The notes beneath the pieces are model-generated. The model ran no database searches and had not been told where the DNA came from. It saw only the letters and a list, made by a program, of their open reading frames with translations. DNA of 64,000 nt from assembly GCF_900108245.1 (NCBI RefSeq), contig NZ_FNUY01000005.1, positions 335,700-399,699 on the forward strand, in the 5' to 3' direction. The stretch comes from Allobosea lathyri (lineage in GTDB: Bacteria > Pseudomonadota > Alphaproteobacteria > Rhizobiales > Beijerinckiaceae). Below are positions 1-9,077 of this stretch, one piece after another. The stretch's first letter is position 1, and the number at the start of each line of letters is the position of its first letter. Made by a program: the position numbers and the translations under genes.

Positions 1-47
1 AGCCAGAAGCCCCCCTCCTTTCCTGGTTCGTGATGACGGAGCGCCCC

Positions 48-1094
48 ATGGCGACCTTTCACCAGCGCGTCTTCTCGGGCATGCAGCCCACCTCGACGCT
101 TCATCTCGGCAATTATCTGGGCGCGCTGACCAACTGGGTCGCGATGCAGAAGACGCATGAGTGCATTTATTGCGTCGTCGACATGCACGCGATCACCGTC
201 TGGCAGGATCCGGCCGACCTGACACGCGCGATTCGTGAGGTGACGGCGGCTTACGTCGCAGCCGGCGTCGATCCCAAGCAGAGCATCATCTTCAACCAGA
301 GCCAGGTGCATCAGCACGCCGAGCTTGCCTGGGTGTTCAACTGCGTCGCACGGCTCGGCTGGCTCAACCGCATGACCCAGTTCAAGGAGAAGGCCGGCAA
401 GGACAAGGAGAATGCCTCGATCGGCCTTTACGCCTATCCGTCGCTGATGGCGGCCGACATCCTGCTCTACAAGGCGACACATGTGCCTGTCGGCGAGGAC
501 CAGAAGCAGCATCTCGAGCTCGCCCGCGACATCGCCCAGAAGTTCAACAATGATTTCGGCGACCAGATCGCGGCGCGGCATCTCGGAACGGGCAATCTCG
601 GCTTCTTTCCGCAGCCGGAACCGATGATCCAGGGGCCGGCGCCGCGCGTGATGAGCCTGCGCGACGGCACCAAGAAGATGTCGAAGTCCGATCCCTCGGA
701 TTATTCGCGCATCAACCTGACCGATGATGCCGAGACCATCGCCACCAAGGTGCGCAAGGCCAAGACAGATCCCGAAGCGCTGCCCTCCGAGGAAAAGGGG
801 CTGGAGGGCCGGCCGGAGGCCGAAAATCTCGTCGGCATCTATGCCGGGCTGAACGGCGAGACCAAGGCGCAGGTTCTAAGCCAGTTCGGCGGCGGCCAGT
901 TCTCCGGTTTCAAGGCGGCCCTGGTCGATCTTGCGGTCGCCAAACTCGCGCCGATCGCTGGCGACATGCGTCGCCTGCTCGCCGAGCCCAGTCATATCGA
1001 CGCCATTCTCGGCGAAGGTGCGGAGCGCGCCGAAGCTATCGCCGCGCCGATCATGCGCGACGTCAAGGACATCGTCGGCTTCGTCCGGCGCTGA
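48..1094 (+). CDS. trpS: Tryptophanyl-tRNA synthetase
   Basis: Class Ic aminoacyl-tRNA synthetase that charges tRNA-Trp in the cytoplasm. The N-terminus reads [19 protein letters not shown], carrying the HIGH-equivalent TLHLGN near residues 18-23. The KMSKS loop ([14 protein letters not shown]) is near residue 210. The 348-residue length is normal for bacterial TrpS. The frame is open from a GTG at 30 and an ATG at 33, but ATG 48 has a GGAG about six bases upstream and begins where family similarity begins, so I prefer it. The upstream neighbour is outside the window. Confidence 0.96.
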   Translation: MATFHQRVFSGMQPTSTLHLGNYLGALTNWVAMQKTHECIYCVVDMHAITVWQDPADLTRAIREVTAAYVAAGVDPKQSIIFNQSQVHQHAELAWVFNCVARLGWLNRMTQFKEKAGKDKENASIGLYAYPSLMAADILLYKATHVPVGEDQKQHLELARDIAQKFNNDFGDQIAARHLGTGNLGFFPQPEPMIQGPAPRVMSLRDGTKKMSKSDPSDYSRINLTDDAETIATKVRKAKTDPEALPSEEKGLEGRPEAENLVGIYAGLNGETKAQVLSQFGGGQFSGFKAALVDLAVAKLAPIAGDMRRLLAEPSHIDAILGEGAERAEAIAAPIMRDVKDIVGFVRR

Positions 1095-1177
1095 CATCGC
1101 GCCATTGCGGCGGGCTTGCGCTGACGTAGCGGCGCAGGCCACCATGCCACCTCTCGAAGCGGCGACAGGCAACACTC

Positions 1178-1672
1178 ATGGTCAAGCGTCGGCGGTCCTA
1201 TGAAACGGGCCATCGCCCGAAATTTCTCGCGGTTGTCGACGACAGCCCCGAATGCGCCAAGGCCGTGCGCTTCGCGGCGCGGCGCTGCGCACGCGTCGGC
1301 GCCTCCATCGTCCTGCTCGGCGTGGTCACCCCGCCCGAACACGAGACCTGGCTCGGCGTCGGCGAGGTCATGCAGGCCGAGGCCGAAGCTGCCGCCGAGA
1401 AACTGATCGACACCGCCGCGGCGTCGGTCCGCGGCCTCGCGGGGCTGGAGCCCGAGCGTGTCGTGCGCACCGGCGACAAGGCCGACGAGGTGGTCAAGCT
1501 GATCGAGGCCGACGAGGATATCTCGCTGCTGGTTCTGGCTGCGGGCACCGGACGAGACGGGCCGGGCCCGCTTGTGAGCGCGCTTGCCGGAAAATCCGCC
1601 GGCACCTTCCCGATCCCGGTCGCGATCGTGCCAGGCTTCCTGGAAGACGAGGAAATCGACGCGCTGGCCTGA
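1178..1672 (+). CDS. Universal stress protein (UspA family)
   Basis: Small cytoplasmic Usp-fold protein of 164 residues. The first strand and conserved acidic site read LAVVDDSPECAKAVRFAARR (about residues 17-36). The C-terminal nucleotide-binding loop region is GTGRDGPGPLVSALAGKSAG, an ATP-binding type G-x2-G-x9-G-like loop. Such proteins modulate stress survival; the specific target cannot be told from sequence. It stands between trpS and the nfuA gene on the same strand, 83 bases after trpS. ATG 1178 is the first start; a second ATG at 1200 is in another frame. Confidence 0.85.
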   Translation: MVKRRRSYETGHRPKFLAVVDDSPECAKAVRFAARRCARVGASIVLLGVVTPPEHETWLGVGEVMQAEAEAAAEKLIDTAAASVRGLAGLEPERVVRTGDKADEVVKLIEADEDISLLVLAAGTGRDGPGPLVSALAGKSAGTFPIPVAIVPGFLEDEEIDALA

Positions 1673-1776
1673 ACGCATCGGGCCCGCATCGCGCTTGGTG
1701 CTGGAATCATTCCAGCCGTCAGCCTATATCGGGAGCAGGAACGGCGGCCTTGACCCGCCGGCACCGGAGGTTACCC

Positions 1777-2337
1777 ATGTTCATCCAGACCGAAGCCACA
1801 CCCAATCCCGCGACCCTGAAATTCCTGCCCGGCCGGACCGTGATGCCGGACGGGACGCTCGAACTGCGCGACGCCGACCAGGCCGAGCGCTCGCCGCTGG
1901 CCCAGCGACTGTTTGGCGTCAACGGCGTCTCCGGCGTCTTCCTCGGCTCCGATTTCATCACCGTGACCAAATCCGATGGCGAATGGCCTCATCTGAAGCC
2001 GGCCATCCTCGGCGCGATCATGGAGCATTTCATGTCCGGCGCGCCGGTACTCGCGAACGGCTCCGAAGCCGACGTGATCGAGGAGGGCGAGTTCTTCGCG
2101 CCCGAGGACGCGCAGACGGTCGAGACCATCAAGGACCTGCTGGAAACCCGCATCCGCCCGGCTGTCGCCGGCGATGGCGGCGACATCACCTTCCGCGGCT
2201 TCAAGGACGGCACCGTCTATCTCGCGATGAAGGGCTCCTGCTCCGGCTGCCCCTCCTCGACCGCGACACTGAAGCACGGCATCCAGAACCTGCTGCGCCA
2301 CTTCCTGCCGGATGTGCGCGAGGTCGAGGCGGTCTGA
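1777..2337 (+). CDS. nfuA: NifU family Fe-S scaffold/carrier protein (Nfu type)
   Basis: Iron-sulfur cluster carrier of 186 residues. The N-terminal Nfu_N domain starts MFIQTEATPNPATLKFLPG, typical of alphaproteobacterial and mitochondrial NFU1-like proteins. The C-terminal NifU domain carries the cluster-binding CxxC in KGSCSGCPSS near residues 151-156. ATG 1777 is preceded by GGAGG at 1766-1770, which fixes the start although the frame is open further upstream. The gene symbol is by family resemblance, as species naming varies (nfuA, nfu1). It follows the Usp gene by about 100 bases. Confidence 0.92.
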   Translation: MFIQTEATPNPATLKFLPGRTVMPDGTLELRDADQAERSPLAQRLFGVNGVSGVFLGSDFITVTKSDGEWPHLKPAILGAIMEHFMSGAPVLANGSEADVIEEGEFFAPEDAQTVETIKDLLETRIRPAVAGDGGDITFRGFKDGTVYLAMKGSCSGCPSSTATLKHGIQNLLRHFLPDVREVEAV

Positions 2338-2370
2338 GCGGAGCAATTTTCGCCCTAAGTGATTAACCCG

Positions 2371-2480
2371 CGTCGTCATTCCGGGCGCAGCGAAGCGGAG
2401 ACCCGGAATCCATCGTAGAACTCGACGCCCTTCGATGGATCCCGGATCGGCGCGACTTTGCCGCTTGTCCGGGATGACGG
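2371..2480. repeat. REP-like palindromic intergenic element
   Basis: Starts CGTCATTCCGGGCGCAGCGA and ends CCGGGATGACGG, so the two ends are inverted copies. An internal CCATCG...CGATGG pair is also present. It fills most of the gap between nfuA and tsaB. Related palindromes with the same CGTCATYCCGG / CCGGRATGACG ends occur at 12689-12806 and 39329-39480, with a shorter one at 59421-59470. It probably forms a large stem-loop in RNA. Confidence 0.7.
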
Positions 2481-2522
2481 CAAGTCCCATTCACCTTCCA
2501 TGACCGGCTTGGCATATCCCTG

Positions 2523-3206
2523 ATGCGCATCCTCGCGATCGACACAGCGCTTGGCGCCTGCTCGGCCTGCGTCCTCGACGCCGGCGAGACGACGCCCTTG
2601 GCGCATGAGCAGATCGCGATGGAGCGAGGTCATGCCGAAGCGCTCATGCCGCTGATCGAGCGTGTGATGAACGCGGTCGAGGGCGGATTCTCATCGCTGG
2701 ATCGTGTCGCGGTCACGGTTGGCCCGGGCAGCTATACCGGCCTGCGCGTCGGCGTCAGCGCGGCGCGCGCCATCGCTCTGGCGGCCGACATACCCGCTGT
2801 CGGCGTCACCACGCTGGCTGCAACCGCCGCTCCGCTGATCGGACGCGAATCCGGCCGCGTCATTGCCGCCGCACTCGACGCCAAGCACGGCCAGGTCTGG
2901 TTCCAGGCGCTGACTTCGGAAGGCAAGCAGCTCGTCTCGCTGCGCCAGGTCAATTACCGCGACGCCGCCCGCGCGATCGGGGCCGGCCCTGTCAGTCTCG
3001 TCGGCTCCTCTGCGCTGGCAGTCGCCAACGAAGCCTGGGCGATCGGGCTCGATGCCCTCGTACTGGACGATGCGCGCGCGCCCGACGTGACCTGGGTCGC
3101 GCGCCTCGGCCTGATAGCCGATCCCGAAACCGCGCCGCCGCGCCCGCTTTACCTCAAGGCGCCGGAGACGACCCCGCAGGATCGCGCCCGCCTGCCACGG
3201 CGCTAA
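2523..3206 (+). CDS. tsaB: tRNA threonylcarbamoyladenosine biosynthesis protein TsaB
   Basis: Non-catalytic ASKHA-fold partner of TsaD in t6A37 tRNA modification. The N-terminus MRILAIDTALGACSACVLD and the conserved TVGPGSYTGLRVGVSAARAIA segment (about residues 65-84) are typical. The length of 227 residues is normal. rimI and plsC follow on the same strand, the usual alphaproteobacterial tsaB-rimI arrangement. ATG 2523 starts directly at the first conserved strand. Confidence 0.94.
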   Translation: MRILAIDTALGACSACVLDAGETTPLAHEQIAMERGHAEALMPLIERVMNAVEGGFSSLDRVAVTVGPGSYTGLRVGVSAARAIALAADIPAVGVTTLAATAAPLIGRESGRVIAAALDAKHGQVWFQALTSEGKQLVSLRQVNYRDAARAIGAGPVSLVGSSALAVANEAWAIGLDALVLDDARAPDVTWVARLGLIADPETAPPRPLYLKAPETTPQDRARLPRR

Positions 3207-3311
3207 AAGCGCAACGTCAGCTGCTGAAATCACCGGGCTCCAGAGCATCGCATGGCGCGTATGCCTGCAATCAGGGGGTTGCCAGAGCATGCGACTATGC
3301 CATCAAGCGCC

Positions 3312-3809
3312 ATGGACTGGCTGCGCAGACTTCTCCACCCCGAATCGGCACCGGCACGAACCGGCCGGCTCGATGTCCGCCATGCCCGGCATGTCGCGGC
3401 GCTGCATCATCTGGGCGGCTTCGCGCGCGGCTGGGAGCCCGGCGAATGCGCGGCGCTGCTTGCCGACCCTGCCGTGATGACCGATGGCGTCTTTGCGGCA
3501 AGCGCGGCCCATCCCGATGGTTTCGTGATGTCGCGCAAGGCAGCCGACGAGGCGGAAATCCTCAGCATCGTGGTGTCACCGGCGCGGCGGCGCGACGGGC
3601 TCGCCCGGACGCTGCTCGGCGCCCACCTTGCCGGGCTTGCCGCAAAAGGGGTCGTTCAGGTCTTCCTCGAGGTCGAGGACGGCAATCTGCCGGCCGAAAA
3701 GCTCTACCGGCATTTCGGCTTTCGCGAAGTGGGCCGCCGGAAGGGCTACTATCCCAAGCCCGATGGCAGCCGCGTGGCCGCGATCGCGATGCGGCTCGAT
3801 CTCGCATGA
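3312..3809 (+). CDS. rimI: Ribosomal-protein-alanine N-acetyltransferase-like GNAT protein
   Basis: GNAT acetyltransferase; by family and position it resembles RimI, which acetylates the N-terminus of ribosomal protein S18. Acetyl-CoA binding motif A is visible as ILSIVVSPARRRDGLARTLL, followed by FLEVEDGNLPAEKLYRHFGF and KGYYPKPDG. The frame is open from ATG 3252, with ATGs at 3297 and 3312. None has a strong ribosome binding site. I chose 3312 because the first 20 residues look non-conserved, so the start is uncertain. It lies downstream of tsaB and 16 bases before plsC. Confidence 0.85.
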   Translation: MDWLRRLLHPESAPARTGRLDVRHARHVAALHHLGGFARGWEPGECAALLADPAVMTDGVFAASAAHPDGFVMSRKAADEAEILSIVVSPARRRDGLARTLLGAHLAGLAAKGVVQVFLEVEDGNLPAEKLYRHFGFREVGRRKGYYPKPDGSRVAAIAMRLDLA

Positions 3810-3825
3810 GCGGACCCCGTCAGCC

Positions 3826-4632
3826 ATGAATGGACTTCATCCCGGCGCGATCCTGCGGCTCGTCCTGCTGGCACTCGGCACGTTTGCGCTGCTGCCCTGG
3901 CATCTCATCGCGATGCGTCTCAGCCCGCAGCGCCACGGCCAGGTGCTGCCGATGCTGTTTCACCGCCTCGTCTGCCGCTGCCTCGGCGTGCGCCGGCGCG
4001 TGCGGGGGACGCCGCCTGCGCACGGCGCCGGTGGGTTGATCGTCGCGAACCACGTCTCCTGGCTCGATATTTCCGTGATCGGCGCAACGCGGCCGCTTTC
4101 GTTCGTGGCGAAGAGCGAGGTTTCGAAATGGCCGGTGATCGGTTGGCTCGCCAGCCTGCAGCGCACCGTCTTCATCGACCGCCAGCGTCGCACGGCGACA
4201 GCGGGCGTCGCCGCTGAAATGGGCGCACGCATTTCCGCGGGAGAGGCGGTCGTGCTCTTCGCCGAGGGGACCACCGGCGATGGCACCCGCATCCTGCCGC
4301 TGCGTTCGTCGCTTCTTGGCGCCGCGCATCAGGCGCTCGACACCAACGGCAACGGCGATGTGACGATCTATCCGCTGACGCTGACCTATACCGGCTATCA
4401 CGGCATGGCGGGCGGGCGGGCGGAACGTAGCGCGCTGGCCTGGCATGGCGATACCGAGCTCGCGCCGCATCTGCGGGCTATGCTCGATATCGGGGCGATC
4501 GATGTCGAGCTCGCCTGGGGTGAGCCGATCACGATGCACGCCAAGACCTCGCGCAAGGAAGCGACCCGCCTCGCCGGGATCGCGATCCGCCGCGCACGCC
4601 AGGAAGCGGTCAGCGGGCGCGCACTCGGCTGA
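3826..4632 (+). CDS. plsC: 1-acyl-sn-glycerol-3-phosphate acyltransferase (PlsC family)
   Basis: Membrane-associated lysophospholipid acyltransferase that would make phosphatidic acid or an ornithine-lipid type product. An N-terminal hydrophobic segment (LRLVLLALGTFALLPWHLIA) precedes the catalytic HX4D motif in ANHVSWLDIS (about residues 75-84). The FAEGTT block and YPLTLTYTG follow. It has 268 residues. The ATG at 3826 lies 16 bases after rimI, so the two are probably cotranscribed. The nearest relatives could equally be OlsA-like; substrate cannot be assigned. Confidence 0.88.
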   Translation: MNGLHPGAILRLVLLALGTFALLPWHLIAMRLSPQRHGQVLPMLFHRLVCRCLGVRRRVRGTPPAHGAGGLIVANHVSWLDISVIGATRPLSFVAKSEVSKWPVIGWLASLQRTVFIDRQRRTATAGVAAEMGARISAGEAVVLFAEGTTGDGTRILPLRSSLLGAAHQALDTNGNGDVTIYPLTLTYTGYHGMAGGRAERSALAWHGDTELAPHLRAMLDIGAIDVELAWGEPITMHAKTSRKEATRLAGIAIRRARQEAVSGRALG

Positions 4633-4717
4633 GCCTGAACTGGCTCGGATGTTGCTTCCACATCCGAACAGGAACGCGGTCATTTCCACGAGGCGCAATC
4701 CGGAGTAAGGAGACGGT

Positions 4718-6118
4718 TTGGAGACCCGATCCGCTACGATGAAGAAAGTCCACATCAAGTCCTTCGGCTGCCAGATGAACGTCTATGACGGGCAGCGCAT
4801 GGCCGATATCCTGAGCCATCAGGGCTATGAGGAGACGGCGACGCCTGAAGGCGCGGACCTGATCCTGCTCAATACCTGCCATATCCGCGATCGCGCGGTG
4901 CAGAAGGTCTATACCGAGCTCGGCAAGCTGCGCGACCTGAAGATCGAGCAGAAGGCCAATGGCCAGTACACGAAGATCGTCGTCGCCGGCTGCGTCGCGC
5001 AAGCCGAAGGCGCCGAGATTCAGCGCCGTCAGCCGGCTGTCGACCTCGTCGTGGGGCCACAGGCCTATCATCGCCTGCCGGAACTGTTGGCGCAGACGGG
5101 ACGCGTCGTCGATACCGACCTGCCGATCGACGACAAGTTCGGATATCTGCCCGCGCCCAAGCCGGCCGCGATCGTGGCGCGCGGCATCTCGGCTTTCGTC
5201 ACGGTGCAGGAAGGCTGCGACAAATTCTGCGCCTTCTGCGTCGTGCCCTATACGCGCGGCGCGGAGTTCTCGCGCCCGGCCGCCCAGGTTCTCGTCGAGG
5301 TCGAGCGGCTCGCGGCAGCCGGCGTGCAGGACGTCACGCTGATCGGCCAGAACGTCAACGCCTATCATGGCGAGGGGCCGGACGGCGCCGTCTGGGGCCT
5401 GGCGCGGCTGATGCAGCGCGTCGCCGAGGTGCCCGGAATCACCCGCATCCGCTACACCACCAGCCATCCGCGCGACATGGGAGATGACCTCATCGCCGCC
5501 CATCGCGACCTGCCGCAGCTGATGCCCTTCCTGCATCTCCCGGTACAGGCCGGCTCGGACCGGATCCTCGCCGCGATGAACCGCAAGCATACCGGCGACG
5601 AATATCGCCGGCTGATCGACAAAATCCGGCAGGCGAGGCCCGATATTGCGCTGTCATCGGATTTCATCGTCGGCTTCCCCGGTGAGAGCGACGATGATTT
5701 CGAGGATACGATCAAGCTCGTCGACGAAATCGGCTTCGCCTCCAGCTATTCCTTCAAATACTCGCCGCGGCCCGGCACGCCGGCCGCCGATCTCCGCGCG
5801 CAGGTCCCCGCCGCGGCGATGCATGAGCGCCTGCTGCGCCTGCAAGAGCGTATCGAGCACCATCGGCAGGCCTTCAACCACGCCATGGTCGGGCGAACGG
5901 TGGAAATCCTGCTCGAACGCGTCGGTCGCCACCCCGGCCAGCTTGCGGGAAAATCGCCCTACCTTCAGGCTGTGCAGATCGAGACGCAGGCGAATCAGAT
6001 CGGCGACAGGGTGCAGGTGGTGATCGAGCGCGCGGGGTCGAACTCGCTGTTCGGCCGCAAGGCCGGGCCGGAGGATCTTGCCGCGAAGGATCTTGCCACC
6101 AAGGAGCTGGCCGCGTGA
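4718..6118 (+). CDS. miaB: tRNA-2-methylthio-N6-dimethylallyladenosine synthase MiaB
   Basis: Radical-SAM methylthiotransferase that converts i6A37 to ms2i6A37 in tRNA. The N-terminal UPF0004 domain ([16 protein letters not shown]) holds the first cluster cysteines. The radical-SAM CxxxCxxC is in [18 protein letters not shown], and a C-terminal TRAM domain follows. It has 466 residues. I accept the TTG start at 4718 because AAGGAG lies at 4707-4712, five bases upstream. The in-frame ATG at 4739 has no comparable site. The C-terminus has a short repeat ([15 protein letters not shown]). Confidence 0.95.
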   Translation: METRSATMKKVHIKSFGCQMNVYDGQRMADILSHQGYEETATPEGADLILLNTCHIRDRAVQKVYTELGKLRDLKIEQKANGQYTKIVVAGCVAQAEGAEIQRRQPAVDLVVGPQAYHRLPELLAQTGRVVDTDLPIDDKFGYLPAPKPAAIVARGISAFVTVQEGCDKFCAFCVVPYTRGAEFSRPAAQVLVEVERLAAAGVQDVTLIGQNVNAYHGEGPDGAVWGLARLMQRVAEVPGITRIRYTTSHPRDMGDDLIAAHRDLPQLMPFLHLPVQAGSDRILAAMNRKHTGDEYRRLIDKIRQARPDIALSSDFIVGFPGESDDDFEDTIKLVDEIGFASSYSFKYSPRPGTPAADLRAQVPAAAMHERLLRLQERIEHHRQAFNHAMVGRTVEILLERVGRHPGQLAGKSPYLQAVQIETQANQIGDRVQVVIERAGSNSLFGRKAGPEDLAAKDLATKELAA

Positions 6119-6206
6119 GCGCGCGCCATTCCCTGTTCATCCGGACGGCGACCTTGAGCGTCTGTCATCAGACTGAAATCGTCGCATCCGCTCATGCCAA
6201 CGGATC

Positions 6207-6266
6207 GGCAAGATTGCGCGATGCAAGACGGCCTACTGCAAGACCGCGTACTGCAAGACTGCCTGC
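6207..6266 (+). repeat. Degenerate 15-bp tandem repeat, about four copies
   Basis: Between miaB and phoH the sequence repeats with a 15-base period: copies start at 6207, 6222, 6237 and 6252, each beginning [T/G]GCAAGA followed by a GC-rich half. The first copy is the most diverged. No gene is evident in the 225-base gap; a plus-strand frame through it (6115-6357) has no recognisable protein features. Confidence 0.5.
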
Positions 6267-6343
6267 CCCGAGACTACATATGACAGGACGAACCGGCCCC
6301 ACGCTCATGTCCGGCCGGAACAGGCGCCAGGGAGACGACGCTT

Positions 6344-7510
6344 TTGGCACAGGCTGACTCGACGACCCCGAGACCGGAACGAAGCCCACGCCGCGATACG
6401 GCATCCACACGCGTGGAAAGCCTGACGCGCGACGGATTGCCTGCCACAGAGGTCCTGCTGTCATTCGACGACAACCGGCTGGCAAGCCTGGTGTTCGGCG
6501 ATTACGACCAGAATCTCGCGCATCTGGAGCGGCGCCTGGGCGTCGTGATCAGCCCCAACGGCAATCACGCCACCATCAAGGGGCCGCGCGAGACCGCCGA
6601 ACAGGCCGGGCGCGTGCTGAAGACGCTCTACACGCGCGCCAAGGCCGGAGCCTCCGTCACGCTCGGCGAGGTCGACGGCGCGATCGAGGAGAGCAACGTG
6701 CAGCGTTCGTTCTTCCCGGCCGATAATGCCGGCAAGGCTTCCTTCGAGGCGATCGTGACCCGCAAGCGCGGGCCGGTGCGGGCGCGCAATGCAGCGCAGG
6801 ACGCCTATCTGCGCCAGCTCAAGCGTCACGAACTCGTGCTCGCCGAGGGACCTGCCGGCACCGGCAAGACCTGGCTTGCGGTCGGTCATGCCGTATCCCT
6901 GATCGAGCAGGGCGTGGTCGAGCGCATGGTGCTGTCGCGCCCGGCGGTCGAGGCCGGCGAAAGGCTGGGATTCCTGCCCGGCGACATGCGCGAGAAGGTC
7001 GACCCTTATCTGCGGCCGATCTACGACGCGCTCAACGATTTCATGGAGGCGCGCCATGTCGAACGCGCGCTGCAGACGGGCATGATCGAGATCGCGCCGC
7101 TGGCCTTCATGCGCGGGCGGACCTTGAGCAACGCCGTCGTGCTGCTCGACGAGGCGCAGAATGCGACCTCGGTGCAGATGAAGATGTTCCTGACCCGCCT
7201 CGGCGAAGGGTCGCGGATGATCATCACCGGCGATCCCTCGCAGATCGACCTGCCGCCGGGCCAGCGCTCCGGGCTGATCGAAGCGGTGAAATTGCTTTCG
7301 GGGGTCGAAGGCGTCGGCCATGCCAAGTTCGAGGAGGGCGACGTTGTCCGCCACGATCTGGTGCGCCGCATCGTCATGGCCTATGAGAGCGCCTCGCGCC
7401 GTGAGCGCGAGGAACGGGAAGAACGTTTGCGCGCGCCAATGTCCGAAATCCCCGTCGAGAGCGACAGCGAAGGATTGAAGCGGACATTGTCGCGGGAGCG
7501 GCCGCGATGA
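6344..7510 (+). CDS. phoH: PhoH-like ATPase
   Basis: Cytoplasmic P-loop ATPase associated with RNA metabolism, 388 residues. Walker A is in AEGPAGTGKTWLAVGH near residue 170. Walker B is VVLLDEAQNAT, and the ITGDPSQIDLP segment follows. An N-terminal KH-like region precedes the ATPase. The start is TTG 6344, with GGGAGA about ten bases upstream; an upstream start cannot be excluded. It begins the tightly packed phoH-ybeY-corC-lnt run, and its stop overlaps the ybeY start by four bases. Confidence 0.92.
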   Translation: MAQADSTTPRPERSPRRDTASTRVESLTRDGLPATEVLLSFDDNRLASLVFGDYDQNLAHLERRLGVVISPNGNHATIKGPRETAEQAGRVLKTLYTRAKAGASVTLGEVDGAIEESNVQRSFFPADNAGKASFEAIVTRKRGPVRARNAAQDAYLRQLKRHELVLAEGPAGTGKTWLAVGHAVSLIEQGVVERMVLSRPAVEAGERLGFLPGDMREKVDPYLRPIYDALNDFMEARHVERALQTGMIEIAPLAFMRGRTLSNAVVLLDEAQNATSVQMKMFLTRLGEGSRMIITGDPSQIDLPPGQRSGLIEAVKLLSGVEGVGHAKFEEGDVVRHDLVRRIVMAYESASRREREEREERLRAPMSEIPVESDSEGLKRTLSRERPR

Positions 7511-8097
7511 AGGATCGACCTCGTTCGCGGCGCTCCGCGCCGCGAACGCCAAAGGCAGAGCCGACGCTCGCCATCGCGCTCAGAGCCCAATCGCGGCGCT
7601 GGCGCGATCTGGGCGATCTGGCGGCCCTGCGCGAGCGCGTGACGCAGGCGACGGAAGCGGCCCTGGCAGTGGCGCCGCTCAAGCCGCTGACCGGAGCCGA
7701 AGTCAGCCTGCTCCTGACCGACGACAAGCGCATCCGCATCGTCAACCGCGACTGGCGCGGCATCGACAAGGCGACCAACGTGCTCTCCTTCCCCGCCGCG
7801 CCACCGGAGCGGATCGCTGCAAGCCCCCTTCTCGGCGACATCGTGCTGGCCTACGAGACCGTGGCACGCGAGGCCCTGTCGGAAGGTAAGAGCGCCAGTG
7901 ACCATCTCAGCCATCTCGTGATCCACGGGCTGCTGCATCTGCTCGGCGAAGATCACGAGACCGAAGCCGAGGCGCAGCGCATGGAAAGCCTCGAAGTGGC
8001 GGCGCTCGCCCGGCTCGGCATCGCCGACCCCTATGCCGACGGCGAGCTCCTGACCAACCCGCATCCCCCGCTTCCGGACCAGCCGCCAAGACCATGA
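7507..8097 (+). CDS. ybeY: Endoribonuclease YbeY (rRNA maturation factor)
   Basis: Metal-dependent single-strand endoribonuclease for 16S rRNA 3'-end processing and ribosome quality control. The zinc-binding signature HGLLHLLGEDHE lies near residues 140-151, preceded by TNVLSFP. It has 196 residues, including an arginine-rich N-terminal extension. The ATG overlaps the phoH stop (ATGA), and its own stop overlaps the next start, so translation is probably coupled along the operon. Confidence 0.95.
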   Translation: MKDRPRSRRSAPRTPKAEPTLAIALRAQSRRWRDLGDLAALRERVTQATEAALAVAPLKPLTGAEVSLLLTDDKRIRIVNRDWRGIDKATNVLSFPAAPPERIAASPLLGDIVLAYETVAREALSEGKSASDHLSHLVIHGLLHLLGEDHETEAEAQRMESLEVAALARLGIADPYADGELLTNPHPPLPDQPPRP

Positions 8098-9077
8098 GCG
8101 ACGACAGTCGACAGAACCAGACCGAAGCCGCCGGGCGCGGACTTTCCCATTGGCTCAGCCAATTCCTCGACCGGCTCGGTTTTCGCGGCGGCGGCACCAT
8201 CCGGGAGGACATCACCGAAGCCCTGGCGCAGGGCGGCGACCAGCTCGCCGATCTCAGCGCCCAGGAACGGGCGATGCTCTCCAATGTGCTGAGCCTGCGC
8301 GAGCGGCGGGTCGGCGACGTGATGATCCCGCGCGCCGACATCGTCGCAGTCCCCGCCGATGCCACGTTGGACGAGTTGCTCGCGCTGTTCCGGACGGCCG
8401 GACACTCGCGCCTGCCGGTCTTCGACGATTCCCTCGACGACCCCCGCGGCATGGTCCATATCCGCGACTTCCTCGAATTCATCGCCGAGAAGGCGAAGGC
8501 CGAGCATAGCGCAGGCCTGACCGAAACCGCCTTCCACGACCTGGCCGCGGTCGACCTCTCGGTCACGCTCGCCACGACCAAGATCCTGCGCCCTGTCCTC
8601 TATGTCCCGCCTTCGATGCCGGCGGTCGACCTGCTGGTGAAGATGCAGGCGACACGAACCCATATAGCACTCGTCATCGACGAGTATGGCGGCACGGACG
8701 GGCTGGTCTCGATGGAGGATCTGGTCGAGATCGTCGTCGGCGACATCGAAGACGAGCACGATCTCGACGAGGCCCCGACCATTGCGCCTGTCGGTGACGA
8801 CCGCTTCGTCGCCGATGCACGCGCGACGCTGGACGAGTTGAGGGACGCCACCGGCATCGACCTCTCCGAGACCGAGATCGCTGAGGATATCGATACGCTG
8901 GGCGGGCTGATCGTGACGCTTGCCGGCCGCGTGCCGGCCAAGGGCGAGTTGATCGAGGGGCCGCACGGCCTCGAATTCGAGATTATCGATGCTGATTCGC
9001 GCCGCATCAAGCGGCTGAACATCCATCGACGCAGCCCCGCCTCTCCCGACACGGTATCGCCGGTGGAACCCGGCTGA
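8094..9077 (+). CDS. corC: CBS-domain HlyC/CorC family protein
   Basis: Soluble CorC/TlyC-type protein of 327 residues. A tandem CBS pair starts at [23 protein letters not shown], and a C-terminal CorC/HlyC domain includes [23 protein letters not shown]. No DUF21 membrane domain is present. Family members are linked to magnesium/cobalt efflux or membrane integrity, and the corC-lnt pairing is conserved in proteobacteria. The ATG overlaps the ybeY stop by four bases, and the stop shares its last base with the lnt start (TGATG). Confidence 0.88.
   Translation: MSDDSRQNQTEAAGRGLSHWLSQFLDRLGFRGGGTIREDITEALAQGGDQLADLSAQERAMLSNVLSLRERRVGDVMIPRADIVAVPADATLDELLALFRTAGHSRLPVFDDSLDDPRGMVHIRDFLEFIAEKAKAEHSAGLTETAFHDLAAVDLSVTLATTKILRPVLYVPPSMPAVDLLVKMQATRTHIALVIDEYGGTDGLVSMEDLVEIVVGDIEDEHDLDEAPTIAPVGDDRFVADARATLDELRDATGIDLSETEIAEDIDTLGGLIVTLAGRVPAKGELIEGPHGLEFEIIDADSRRIKRLNIHRRSPASPDTVSPVEPG

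Noticed and set aside
1..29. 3' end of the gene upstream of trpS
   Set aside because: Too few bases to identify; a TGA at 31 in one frame is the only hint.
6115..6357. 80-codon frame between miaB and phoH
   Set aside because: Composition reflects the 15-base tandem repeats; no family resemblance.
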